From: Actinomadura violacea
GTDB lineage: Bacteria > Actinomycetota > Actinomycetes > Streptosporangiales > Streptosporangiaceae
Assembly (NCBI RefSeq): GCF_017573465.1
Contig: NZ_JAGEPF010000015.1
Location: 1-64,000, forward strand
Reading direction: 5' to 3'
Length of the DNA stretch: 64,000 nt
Shown here: piece after piece, positions 1 through 7,380 of the stretch
Layout of the letters: each line of letters opens with the position of its first letter
Position numbering within the stretch: the first letter of the stretch is position 1
Position numbers and translations under genes: made by a program
Notes under the pieces: model-generated
The model's database searches: none
What the model saw: the letters and a program-made list of their open reading frames with translations, nothing else
What the model was told of the DNA's origin: nothing

Positions 1-78
1 CGCCGGATCGACGTGTTGTGGGCGATGCTGCGCGACAACCGAGCCTTCTCGCCCGGGCCCCTCGCGCACGCTGCCTGA
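1..78 (+). CDS. IS110-family transposase, C-terminal fragment
   Basis: Only the last 25 codons lie in the window, ending at TGA 76-78. They read RRIDVLWAMLRDNRAF and then a short Pro/Ala-rich tail, which is the usual ending of IS110-family (DEDD-type) transposases. The catalytic residues would lie to the left, so an intact element cannot be told from a remnant. The stop lies five bases from the stop of the convergent TAXI-like gene. IS110 elements usually lack terminal inverted repeats, so no element boundary can be placed here. Confidence 0.7.
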   Translation, partial: RRIDVLWAMLRDNRAFSPGPLAHAA

Positions 79-83
79 ACCGC

Positions 84-1076
84 TCACAGGTCACCCGGCC
101 GACTTGACTTAGTCATTGAGATTCCTTGCGGCAGGGCGTGGTAGTACTCGGCGGCGCCCGGATGCAGCGGGACGGGCGTGCGGCCCATCGCTACCGGGTC
201 CAGGGGGTAGGTGACGGGGCTCTTCTCCGGCGGGATGTGCCGGTACTGGCGTTCGATGACCTCGCGGGTCTCGCCGAGCACCCAGGCGATCGCGTACGCG
301 ACGTCGTCGGGCAGGTCGGAGCGGGTCAGCACGAGGAAGTCGGAGAAGTCGAGCGTGCGGAAGCGCGGGCAGCCGGGGAACCAACCCTCCTCGATGGTCG
401 CCGCAGGCCAGGAGTAGTCGGCCCACAGGCCGTCCAGGACGTCCTGCTCCACCTCCAGGAAGTGGAGGTCGCCGCCGAACTCCTGCCAGTGCGGCAGCAT
501 GACGGCCTCGTGGACGACGGCGTCCGCGCGTCCCGCCAGCACGTGCGCGAACGTCTCCCAGGGGCGCTCGTCGGCCAGGACCGTCCCGCCCCAGCCGGTG
601 ACGTCGACGCCGGATCGGGTGAGCAGCTCGTGCGCGCCGACACCGACATGGTTCTCCCCGTCGTGGCCGGACGTCGCGAGGGTCAGCGCCGGCTTCGCCT
701 CGCGCAGTTCGGCGAACGAGGTGATCCCGAGCGTCCTGCGGACCCCCACGACGAGGCGGTCGCGCTGCGGTACGACCCCGAGCGCGCGCACCTCGGGGAA
801 AGCCTCGCCGGCGTACAGGCCGCGGCCGTCCAGCGCGGCGGTGGCGAACGCGGCGGGCGTCGTCAGCGCCACGTCCACCTCGCCCCGCCCGACGGCGCGG
901 ACCGCGTCGGCGTACCCCCGGCTGTTCCAGATCGCGACCCGGGTGTACGGGCCGCAGCGGTCGGTGAGCTCCTGGGAGATCCAGCCGCAGACCCGGTGCA
1001 GGTTCGCGGCGCCCCAGTCGCCGCGCAGGTGCAGCGTCAGCGACCGGTCGATCTTCGGTTCGGGCGGGCGGGTCAT
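84..1076 (-). CDS. TAXI-family (TRAP-type) solute-binding-fold protein without signal peptide
   Basis: This 330-residue protein has the TAXI/NMT1-like periplasmic-binding fold. It carries a GDWGAANLHR-type start, a GEVDVALTTPAAF segment, and a C-terminal HIPPEKSPVTYPLDP block ending in LHPGAAEYY, as in TAXI TRAP receptors. The start is the ATG at 1076, inside an ATGA overlap with the upstream monooxygenase stop, so it is translationally coupled as the last gene of a five-gene operon. The N-terminus (MTRPPEPKIDRS) has no hydrophobic segment or lipobox, and no TRAP membrane subunits lie nearby. Secretion and transport are therefore doubtful. Some enzymes of aromatic catabolism, such as 4,5-dihydroxyphthalate decarboxylase, use this type of fold in the cytoplasm. 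An enzymatic role is an inference only. Confidence 0.8.
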   Translation of the reverse strand: MTRPPEPKIDRSLTLHLRGDWGAANLHRVCGWISQELTDRCGPYTRVAIWNSRGYADAVRAVGRGEVDVALTTPAAFATAALDGRGLYAGEAFPEVRALGVVPQRDRLVVGVRRTLGITSFAELREAKPALTLATSGHDGENHVGVGAHELLTRSGVDVTGWGGTVLADERPWETFAHVLAGRADAVVHEAVMLPHWQEFGGDLHFLEVEQDVLDGLWADYSWPAATIEEGWFPGCPRFRTLDFSDFLVLTRSDLPDDVAYAIAWVLGETREVIERQYRHIPPEKSPVTYPLDPVAMGRTPVPLHPGAAEYYHALPQGISMTKSSRPGDL

Positions 1077-2671
1077 GTGCTGCCTTCCATGTCGAAGTAG
1101 CCGGCCAGCGCGTCGCGCACGAGCGCGGCGCGGGCGGAGGGGAACACGGCCGCGATGTAGCGGTCGGGCTTGACCAGGACGAACCGGCCCCGCGCGGAGG
1201 CGAGCGCGGCCCCGAGCCGGCCGTCGGCGTCGGCGACGGCCTGCCGGCCGTCGCGCGGGCGGGGCAGCCGGTCGCCGAGCACGACGTCGATCCGCCGCGC
1301 CGGCCACGGCCCGAGCGCGGCGCCGACGCGCTCCCACGCCTCCGGCGCGACGTCCACGCCGAGCAGCGCCGGGCCGTCGCCGAGCACGTCGTCGAACCGC
1401 CGCGGGCGCAGCCCCGGCGGGACGAGCACGCGCGGCTGGGGGAGCTGGGTCCCGGCGAGCCGCTCGTCGCCGTGCCCCGTCCGGACCACGACGCCCGCGG
1501 CGTGGACGGCGCGCGGCCGGAACCGCATCTCGGTCAGGTACCGGCGGCTCCACGGGACGAGCAGCAGCGCCCGCACGGCGGTGTCCCGCAGACGCCCCCG
1601 CATCGGGTCCACGGTCATCACCACCCGCCCGAGCCGCTCGGAGAACGCGACGATCGCCTCGGCGTGCGGGCGCCGCTCGGGCTCGTAGGTGCCGAGCAGC
1701 AGCTCGTCCGCGCGGCCGTGCCGCACCTCCGCGAGCTTCCACACGAGGTTGGCGGCGTCGCGGATGCCGGAGTTGAGGCCCTGCCCGGCGAACGGCGGCA
1801 TCATGTGCGCGGCGTCGCCGAGCAGGAAGCAGCGGCCGTCGCTCCACCGGTCGGCGACGACCGCGTTGAAGGTGTAGTTCGTCGCGCGCTCGACCTGCCC
1901 GGGGGTGATCGTCCGGTAGGGGGCGACGAGCCGGGCGATGGTCGCGAAGTCCGGCCGGGTGCCGCCCTCGCCCTCGCCGGGCCGGAGCCGGAACTCGTAC
2001 CGGCAGCGGCCGTCGCGCCCGGGGACGATCACGGTGGGCCGGTCCGGGCGGCCGAGGTGCATGCCGTAGCGCTCATCGTGGTGGTCGCCGGTGGTGTCCG
2101 CGACCAGCCAGACCTCGCGGTGGCTGGTCCCGGTCATGCCGATGCCCTTCAGCTCCCGGACCGTGCTGCGGCCGCCGTCGCAGCCGAGCACCCGGCTCGC
2201 GGCGATCTCGGTGCGGGCGCCGCCGGACTCCAGGACCGCGGTCACGCCGTCCCGGCCCTCCTCGATCGCGACCAGCTCCGTGCCGAACCGGACGTCGACG
2301 CCGTCGCGGTCCTTCAGGTTCTGCAGCAGGACGCGCTCCAGCTCCGGCTGCGCGAACTGGTTCTTGAACGGGTGGCCGAGGCGGTACGGCTCCGGGCCGC
2401 GGGCCTGGAACAGCGGACGGCCCTTGCGGTCGTAGTAGCGGGTGCCCGTGCCGGGGACGACGATCTCCAGCACGGCGTCGTCGAGGCCGGCGGCCTGCAG
2501 GGTGCGCAGCGACTCGTCGTCCAGGCTGATCGCCTTGGCCTCGTCGCTCGTGGCGGCGTTCCGCTCGACCAGGACGACCGGCACGCCGCGCGCCGCCAGC
2601 AGGTTCGCGGCGGTCAGCCCGACCGGGCCCGCGCCGACGATGAGCACGGGCGGTTCCGTGGAGAGGGTCAC
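1073..2671 (-). CDS. FAD-dependent aromatic-ring monooxygenase (MhpA/PheA-like)
   Basis: A class A flavoprotein monooxygenase of 532 residues, which uses NAD(P)H and O2 to hydroxylate a phenolic substrate. The FAD-binding GAGPVG motif is at residues 13-18. The second FAD motif, GDAAHMMPPFAGQGLNSG, is near residue 283, and a C-terminal domain of about 150 residues matches the MhpA type. The start is the GTG at 2671: it lies in a GTGA overlap with the preceding aldolase-family gene and puts the FAD motif close to the N-terminus, whereas longer in-frame starts would run deep into that gene. The operon context fits the first attack on an aromatic acid. The exact substrate cannot be read from sequence. 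Confidence 0.9.
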   Translation of the reverse strand: MTLSTEPPVLIVGAGPVGLTAANLLAARGVPVVLVERNAATSDEAKAISLDDESLRTLQAAGLDDAVLEIVVPGTGTRYYDRKGRPLFQARGPEPYRLGHPFKNQFAQPELERVLLQNLKDRDGVDVRFGTELVAIEEGRDGVTAVLESGGARTEIAASRVLGCDGGRSTVRELKGIGMTGTSHREVWLVADTTGDHHDERYGMHLGRPDRPTVIVPGRDGRCRYEFRLRPGEGEGGTRPDFATIARLVAPYRTITPGQVERATNYTFNAVVADRWSDGRCFLLGDAAHMMPPFAGQGLNSGIRDAANLVWKLAEVRHGRADELLLGTYEPERRPHAEAIVAFSERLGRVVMTVDPMRGRLRDTAVRALLLVPWSRRYLTEMRFRPRAVHAAGVVVRTGHGDERLAGTQLPQPRVLVPPGLRPRRFDDVLGDGPALLGVDVAPEAWERVGAALGPWPARRIDVVLGDRLPRPRDGRQAVADADGRLGAALASARGRFVLVKPDRYIAAVFPSARAALVRDALAGYFDMEGST

Positions 2672-3354
2672 CGGCGTCCGTCCTTGCGCGCGAGGTAGCC
2701 GAATCCGGCGTCGATCTGGCTCGGCGGCCAGCACTCGTCCCGTTTCGCCGCGGCCTCCGCGCCGTCCGACCACACCCGGACCGGACCGGCGGCCATCGCC
2801 GTCAGCTGCGTCCGGCAGGCCCCGTCGAGCAGGACGGCGTGCATGACGGCCGCCTCGGCGCTCGTCCCGGCGGCGACCAGGCCGTGCTTGGGCATCAGGG
2901 CGGCGGGCGCGTCGCCGAGCGTCCCGGCCAGGGCGCGCCCGAGGTCCGGCGTGCGGACGAGCCCGCCGGTCAGGGTGAAGCGCGGCACGTCGGCGCCGCC
3001 GAACAGCGCGCCCTCATGCGAGATCGGCAGCAGCGGGGTGTCCAGCGCGGCGAACGCGACGGCCGCCTGCGCGTGCGAGTGGACCGTGCCGTGCAGGTCC
3101 GGCCGGTGCCGGAGGATCTCCAGGTGGATGTGGCACTCCTTGTGCGGCGCGCCGTCGCCCTCGACGACCTCGGCGTCCCACGACACCAGCTGGATCCGGT
3201 CGCCGTCGATCTCCTCGAAGCCCCAGCCCGGCGCCTTGATCCAGATGCCGCGCCCGTCCGGGTCGCGGACCGCCGCGTGCCCCCACACCATGTCCGACTG
3301 CCCCGCCGCGGCCAGCGCCCGGTTCGCGGCGATCGCGAGGTCCCGCGCCGTCAT
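2668..3354 (-). CDS. Class II aldolase/adducin family protein
   Basis: A 228-residue protein of the class II aldolase fold, whose members carry out zinc-dependent aldol cleavage or decarboxylation of hydroxy-acid-type substrates. The metal ligands look intact: Glu73 in KECHIH, His92 and His94 in VHSHAQ, and His157 in MPKHG. Its start overlaps the stop of the upstream bicupin gene (ATGA), and its own stop overlaps the GTG of the monooxygenase, so it is tightly coupled. In an aromatic operon it could cleave or decarboxylate a ring-opening product. The substrate is unknown. Confidence 0.85.
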   Translation of the reverse strand: MTARDLAIAANRALAAAGQSDMVWGHAAVRDPDGRGIWIKAPGWGFEEIDGDRIQLVSWDAEVVEGDGAPHKECHIHLEILRHRPDLHGTVHSHAQAAVAFAALDTPLLPISHEGALFGGADVPRFTLTGGLVRTPDLGRALAGTLGDAPAALMPKHGLVAAGTSAEAAVMHAVLLDGACRTQLTAMAAGPVRVWSDGAEAAAKRDECWPPSQIDAGFGYLARKDGRR

Positions 3355-4331
3355 CGCAGCGCCTCGATCTCGGCCGCGGGCAGCCGCTCGGCCGTCCGAG
3401 TCGCCTCACTGACCTGCGGCACCTCGCGCGCGGACACGACGGTGAGGTGGGCGCTCGGCTCGTGGTGGATCGAGGTGAACGCGACCCCGACCGGCACCTT
3501 CACGAAGTCGCCGGGCTCCAGCCGGACCGTTCCGCGCTGCGTGACGAGCGTCCGGCGCCCGCTGATCTGGTACTGGATCTCCTCGGCGTTGCGGATCCGG
3601 CGGTAGACGCGGCCGTCGGACGCCTCGGCGGCCGTCCGCCCGATCAGGACGTGCGACGACCGGTAGAGCCAGGTCGTCCCGGACGCGCCGCCCGGGCGCA
3701 GCACCTGGATCCGGTCGGTCTCGTTCTCGGCCTGTTCGAGCAGGGCCCGCTCGTCGGCCGGTGCGAGCACGACGTCGTGGCCGGGCCCGGCGAGGCACTC
3801 GGTGACCATCTCGTTGATCTCGGCGGGCTCCCACCCGTCGAACGGCGGGATCACCACCTGCGACGTCCGCTCCGCCGGGACCGCCTCGACGACCGGCGCC
3901 GGCACGTAGAACAGGATGTGGATGTCCTCGCGCCCGTAGTTGTCGTGCGCGACCCCGACCGGGATGCGGGAGAAGTCGCCCGGCACGAGGTCGACGCTGC
4001 CGATCTCGGTCATCAGCGACCGCACGCCCGCGACCTGGAACGACATCTCGTCGACGTCGCAGTTGCGGTGGTAGAACGGCTGCCGCCCGTTCATCGTCTG
4101 CCACTCCAGGCGCATGGCGTCGCCCTCGTACACCCCGCGCGGCGGCGCGAACGCCCGCCGCACGTACTCGGCGTCGAAGTGGACGACCTCGACCGGCGGA
4201 TGGTCGCGCCCCATCCTGGGCGCGCCCGGCGGCGTGTGCGGATCGCCGAGCAGCTGCTCCTCGCGCCGTTGGAGCACGCGGGGCGGCGCGTCGAACGGGA
4301 ACGCCTCGAAGCTCTCCTTGACGGTGCCCAT
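3351..4331 (-). CDS. Bicupin protein, ring-cleavage dioxygenase-like
   Basis: A 326-residue protein with two cupin domains in tandem, resembling homogentisate or gentisate 1,2-dioxygenase-type bicupins, which use Fe(II) to open hydroquinone-type rings. The first cupin has plausible metal ligands: His88 and Glu95 in YHRNCDVDEMSF, and His129 in GVAHDN. The second repeat aligns clearly (VYRRIRNAEEIQYQ and GVAFTS), but both histidines are replaced by Arg and Phe, so it probably binds no metal. The gene starts 10 bp after the FAH-family gene and overlaps the aldolase-family start. It could be a ring-opening dioxygenase or a cupin isomerase; the homology is clear only at fold level. Confidence 0.75.
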   Translation of the reverse strand: MGTVKESFEAFPFDAPPRVLQRREEQLLGDPHTPPGAPRMGRDHPPVEVVHFDAEYVRRAFAPPRGVYEGDAMRLEWQTMNGRQPFYHRNCDVDEMSFQVAGVRSLMTEIGSVDLVPGDFSRIPVGVAHDNYGREDIHILFYVPAPVVEAVPAERTSQVVIPPFDGWEPAEINEMVTECLAGPGHDVVLAPADERALLEQAENETDRIQVLRPGGASGTTWLYRSSHVLIGRTAAEASDGRVYRRIRNAEEIQYQISGRRTLVTQRGTVRLEPGDFVKVPVGVAFTSIHHEPSAHLTVVSAREVPQVSEATRTAERLPAAEIEALR

Positions 4332-4341
4332 GGTCTCCTCC

Positions 4342-5157
4342 TCAGCCCTCGGCCCGGACGGTGTTGCGCAGCGTGCCGATGCCGCCGACCGTCACCTCGA
4401 CGACGTCCCCGTCGGCCAGGAACACCTGCGGGTCGCGGCGGTACCCGACGCCGCCGGGCGTCCCGGTGAGGATGACGTCCCCCGGCTCCAGCCGGGTGAA
4501 CTGCGACGTCGCCTCGATCAGCCGCGGCACGTCGAAGATCAGCCGGTCGGTGTTCGCCGACTGCATCTCCCGCCCGTTCAGGTGCAGCGCGATGTCCAGG
4601 TTCCCGGGGTCCAGCTCGTCGGCGGTGACCAGGACGGGGCCGAGCGGCGTGGACGCGTCCCACGCCTTGCCCTGCATCCACTGGTGCGTCCGGTACTGGA
4701 AGTCCCGCATGGTGACGTCGTTGGCGATCGTGTAGCCGAGCACGTGCTCGAACGCCCGGTCCCGCGGGATGCGGCGGCCGGCCCTGCCGATCACCACGGC
4801 CAGCTCCGCCTCGTAGTCCACCTGGGACGACTCGGGCGGCAGCGTGATCGGCGCGCCGTGCCCGATCAGGCTGGAGCCGAACTTGGGGAACAGCACCGGG
4901 TACTCCGGCAGGTCGCGGCCGGTCTCCTCGACGTGCGCGCGGTAGTTGAGGCCGACGCAGAAGACCTTCTCCGGCCGGGCGACCGGGAGCAGCGTCAGCT
5001 CGTCCAGCTCCACGCCGTCCTCCGCCGCGGGCGCCGCCCGCAGGTCGCCGGCGGCGCGGTCGATCCGGTCGACGCCGCGCAGCCGGTGGACCCGCGTCCC
5101 GTCGAGCCGGCCGACGGCCTCGGCCCCGTTCTCGTCCTGATAGGCGACGAACCGCAT
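4342..5157 (-). CDS. Fumarylacetoacetate hydrolase family protein
   Basis: A 271-residue FAH-superfamily enzyme, a metal-dependent C-C hydrolase, decarboxylase or isomerase acting on ring-opened dienoates and acylpyruvates. The small N-terminal domain (to about residue 70) is followed by the FAH core with GLNYRAHVEE, the metal-binding acidic stretch VDYEAELAVVIG, and ANDVTMRDFQ. The ATG at 5157 was chosen because MRFVAYQD is the standard family start and is preceded by GGTGGTGGG; an upstream in-frame extension contains promoter sequence. It is the first gene of the leftward catabolic operon. Confidence 0.9.
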   Translation of the reverse strand: MRFVAYQDENGAEAVGRLDGTRVHRLRGVDRIDRAAGDLRAAPAAEDGVELDELTLLPVARPEKVFCVGLNYRAHVEETGRDLPEYPVLFPKFGSSLIGHGAPITLPPESSQVDYEAELAVVIGRAGRRIPRDRAFEHVLGYTIANDVTMRDFQYRTHQWMQGKAWDASTPLGPVLVTADELDPGNLDIALHLNGREMQSANTDRLIFDVPRLIEATSQFTRLEPGDVILTGTPGGVGYRRDPQVFLADGDVVEVTVGGIGTLRNTVRAEG

Positions 5158-5206
5158 CCCACCACCATGTCCTGTTTCTTGAGCCACAGATCCTACTTTT
5201 CGATAC

Positions 5207-5235
5207 AAGCTAGAGCTGGAACGAGCGAGGGTCAA
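5207..5235 (-). promoter_or_regulatory. Predicted promoter of the leftward catabolic operon
   Basis: Read on the minus strand, TTGACC (5235-5230) and TAGCTT (5212-5207) are separated by exactly 17 bp, close to the actinobacterial housekeeping consensus. The ATG of the first operon gene is about 50 bp further on. A 5-bp inverted repeat TGAGC/GCTCA lies at 5236-5251, just upstream of the -35. No transcript start is known. Confidence 0.5.
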
Positions 5236-5267
5236 TGAGCTAGCGTGCTCAATATTCAGGATCACAC

Positions 5268-5282
5268 TCCTGTAAAACAGGA
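5268..5282. promoter_or_regulatory. IclR-type operator candidate, TCCTGT-AAA-ACAGGA
   Basis: A perfect 6+3+6 palindrome lies 13 bp upstream of the VOC gene start. The same architecture, TCCTGC-CAT-GCAGGA, sits on the start codon of the nearby iclR gene (6631-6645). A half site TCCTGT is at 5170-5175, beside the leftward operon start. The shared layout suggests the local IclR protein binds here. Binding is inferred, not shown. Confidence 0.55.
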
Positions 5283-5295
5283 CAAGGAGCCGTCC

Positions 5296-5790
5296 ATGGC
5301 CATCGCCGAACTAGGACACACCGGACTCTGGGTCGACGACCTCCCGCTGATGCGCGACTTCTACGAGCGCGTCCTCGGCCTGACCGTCACCGACCACGAC
5401 GACGACTTCGGCATCGTCTTCCTCAGCGCCCGCCCCGGCGTCGAGCACCACGAGTTCGTCCTGCAGACCGGCCGCACCGCCCCGCCCGGCGCCAAGCAGA
5501 GCCACCAGATCTCCTGGCGCGTCGAGTCCCTCGACGACATCCGCGCCTTCCACCGCAGGTTCGCCGAGGAGGGCGTCAAGGTGCAGCAGGAGGTCACCCA
5601 CGGCAACGCCTTCGGGATCTACTTCTTCGACCCCGAGGGCAACCGCAACGAGGTCTACCTGCGCATCGACCGGGACATCCCCCAGCCGTTCCGCAAGAGC
5701 ATCGACTTCGGCCTGCCGCCCGAGGAGATCTACGCCGAGGCGGAGCGCCTCCTCGACGACGGCGGCCCCGCCTACCGCCCCGTCCAGTAG
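5296..5790 (+). CDS. VOC-family protein, extradiol dioxygenase-like
   Basis: A 164-residue single-module vicinal-oxygen-chelate protein related to glyoxalase I and catechol 2,3-dioxygenase. The expected metal ligands are visible: His near residue 8 (LGHTGLWV), His near residue 75 (SHQISW), and Glu near residue 130 (DPEGNRNEVYLR). The start is the ATG at 5296, preceded by AAGGAG at 5284-5289; an upstream start would run through the operator. It is divergent from the catabolic operon and shares its control region, so it probably serves the same pathway, perhaps in extradiol ring cleavage. One-module VOC proteins have varied functions. Confidence 0.85.
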   Translation: MAIAELGHTGLWVDDLPLMRDFYERVLGLTVTDHDDDFGIVFLSARPGVEHHEFVLQTGRTAPPGAKQSHQISWRVESLDDIRAFHRRFAEEGVKVQQEVTHGNAFGIYFFDPEGNRNEVYLRIDRDIPQPFRKSIDFGLPPEEIYAEAERLLDDGGPAYRPVQ

Positions 5791-5792
5791 AC

Positions 5793-5836
5793 GTGCGAAC
5801 GGCGCGGCACCCCCCGGGGTGCCGCGCCGTTCGCAC
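5793..5836. terminator. Bidirectional hairpin terminator
   Basis: Perfect 19-bp arms, GTGCGAACGGCGCGGCACC at 5793-5811 and its complement at 5818-5836, enclose a six-base loop. It starts three bases after the VOC stop and ends nine bases before the iclR stop. There is no T-tract, as is common in high-GC actinobacteria. It would separate the two convergent genes. Confidence 0.8.
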
Positions 5837-5844
5837 GCCGCGGG

Positions 5845-6639
5845 TCAGGAGTCGATGAGCTTGAGCCGTTCGGTGATGCGGGTGGCGGAGTCCTGGACCG
5901 CGGCCTCCACCTCGGGCAGCCGTTCGTCGGGTACGCGGTGGGAGAGGGCGGCGACGCTGATCGCGGCGATGACGTCGTCTTCGCCGTTGCGGATGGGGGC
6001 GGCGACGCCGAGCACGTCCTCGTCGAGTTCGCCGCGTGAGACGGCGGTGCCGTGTTCGCGGATGGCGGTGAGGCGCCGGCGGAGCGCGGTCGCGTCGGTG
6101 ATGGTCGCTCCGGTGAAGCGGGGGAGGGCGTCGTGGCCGATGATGTCGTCGACCTCCTCGTCGGGCGCCCAGGCGAGCAGGACGAGCGCCGAGGCGCCGG
6201 CGTTGACGGGCAGGACGTGTCCGCGTTCGTAGGAGAGGCGGACGGGGTGGTCGGCCTCTTCGCGTTCGAGGCAGACGACGGTGGGGCCGGTGCGGCGGGT
6301 GAGCAGGACGGCTTCGCCGATGGTCTCGGCGAGTTCTCGCATGACGGGGCGGGCGACCTCGGACAGGCCGATGCCTTTGCGGGCGAGGCGGGCGAGTTCG
6401 AACACCCGTGGTCCGAGGCGGTAGCCGGCGGGTCGTTGCTCTTCGATGAATCCCGAGGAGGCGAGGCTCTGGAGGTACCGGTAGGCGGTGGAGCGTGCCA
6501 CGCCGAGGTGGTCGGCGACCTCCTGCCCGCCGACGACCAGCCGGGAGTCGTCGAACAGCAGCAAGATGTCCAGCGCGCGGTCGGCGGTGGAGTTCCGTTC
6601 GCGGTATCCGCTGGCCCGCTCGGTTCGTTGTCCTGCCAT
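5845..6639 (-). CDS. IclR-family transcriptional regulator
   Basis: A 264-residue IclR protein with an N-terminal winged helix at about residues 20-75 (STADRALDILLLFDD, then VADHLGVARSTAYRYLQSL) and a C-terminal effector domain (ARPVMRELAETIGE, then VSRGELDEDVLGVAAPI). These regulators often control catabolism of aromatics and bind small acids. The ATG at 6639 is the only sensible start and lies in the centre of a 6+3+6 palindrome that matches the site before the VOC gene. This suggests autorepression plus control of the adjacent catabolic genes. The gene is convergent with the VOC gene across a strong terminator. Confidence 0.92.
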   Translation of the reverse strand: MAGQRTERASGYRERNSTADRALDILLLFDDSRLVVGGQEVADHLGVARSTAYRYLQSLASSGFIEEQRPAGYRLGPRVFELARLARKGIGLSEVARPVMRELAETIGEAVLLTRRTGPTVVCLEREEADHPVRLSYERGHVLPVNAGASALVLLAWAPDEEVDDIIGHDALPRFTGATITDATALRRRLTAIREHGTAVSRGELDEDVLGVAAPIRNGEDDVIAAISVAALSHRVPDERLPEVEAAVQDSATRITERLKLIDS

Positions 6640-6645
6640 GCAGGA
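6631..6645. promoter_or_regulatory. IclR-type operator over the iclR start codon, TCCTGC-CAT-GCAGGA
   Basis: A perfect 6+3+6 palindrome has its central CAT as the complement of the iclR ATG. A possible -10 (TAGCGT on the minus strand, 6654-6649) lies immediately upstream. It matches 5268-5282 in arm length, spacing and TCCTG/CAGGA core, which fits a regulator bound at its own gene. Confidence 0.55.
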
Positions 6646-6714
6646 AACGCTACATGAAATCCAGGTTCTCGCTCAGCTGATCGCGGGTGCGGCCGGGGGG
6701 CGGCCCCGCCCCGC

Positions 6715-7248
6715 TCACCGGGTCCGGGCGGTCGCCCTGCCGTTCGCGACGGTCACCCCGGCCTGCGTGCCGCCCCGGCCGCAGTGCGGGCCGTTCGGGT
6801 ACGTGGCCTTCGGCGTGAGCCGCACGCCCTGGTCGAGGAGCGCGCGGCCGTGCTGGTCGCGCAGCGTCAGCGTGACCTGGACGGGCGATTCCGGCAGGTC
6901 GGCGACGCGGGCGAACCCGTTCCGGCCGCCGTCGGGCGAGGCGGACGCGGCGCAGGCCGCGTCCGGGGCCTCGCCGTCGCACCCCTGCGGGACCGTCGTC
7001 GTCGACGGGCGCAGGGCGAGCCGCGCCGTGCGGCACGTCCGGTCCCAGCACACGCGCACCGACGCGGACGCGACTCGCGACGCGTCCGGTGCGGCGATGT
7101 CGACGTTGACGCCCGACCCCGACCCGATCAGGGTGCAGTCGCGCTCATCGCTCCCGAAGCCGCAGGCGGTGAGGGCGAGCAGCGCGAGGCCGAGAACCGG
7201 TGCCGTCCGCACGGGCGCCCTTCGCCGCGCACCCGGCGCGGAACGCAT
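6715..7248 (-). CDS. Hypothetical secreted lipoprotein
   Basis: A 177-residue protein not recognised by family. From the ATG at 7248 it has an Arg-rich start, a hydrophobic stretch (VLGLALLALTAC) and a lipobox-like LTAC with Cys near residue 28, so it is probably a lipid-anchored exported protein. The mature part is rich in Thr, Ala and Cys (VCWDRTC, PQGCDGE, PDAAC), suggesting disulfides in a small beta-rich domain. A longer in-frame start at 7347 would put 33 extra residues before the signal peptide and is less likely. A TACCGT -10-like element lies upstream. Confidence 0.7.
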   Translation of the reverse strand: MRSAPGARRRAPVRTAPVLGLALLALTACGFGSDERDCTLIGSGSGVNVDIAAPDASRVASASVRVCWDRTCRTARLALRPSTTTVPQGCDGEAPDAACAASASPDGGRNGFARVADLPESPVQVTLTLRDQHGRALLDQGVRLTPKATYPNGPHCGRGGTQAGVTVANGRATARTR

Positions 7249-7380
7249 CCGCTCTACGGCCCGCTCGCCCCGGCGGCTCCTCGGAATGAGCATGCTGCAC
7301 GGTAGGGGCCCGCGGCCCGCGGCGGCAAGAGAACCGGCCTCGCGCACCCCGTCGCGCGGAGGCGTCCCTGAGAACGTGTC

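Noticed and set aside
1077..1847. Upstream in-frame extension of the TAXI gene to 1847
   Set aside because: The extension runs within the monooxygenase coding region, is low-complexity, and a well-placed ATG in an ATGA overlap starts the homologous part.
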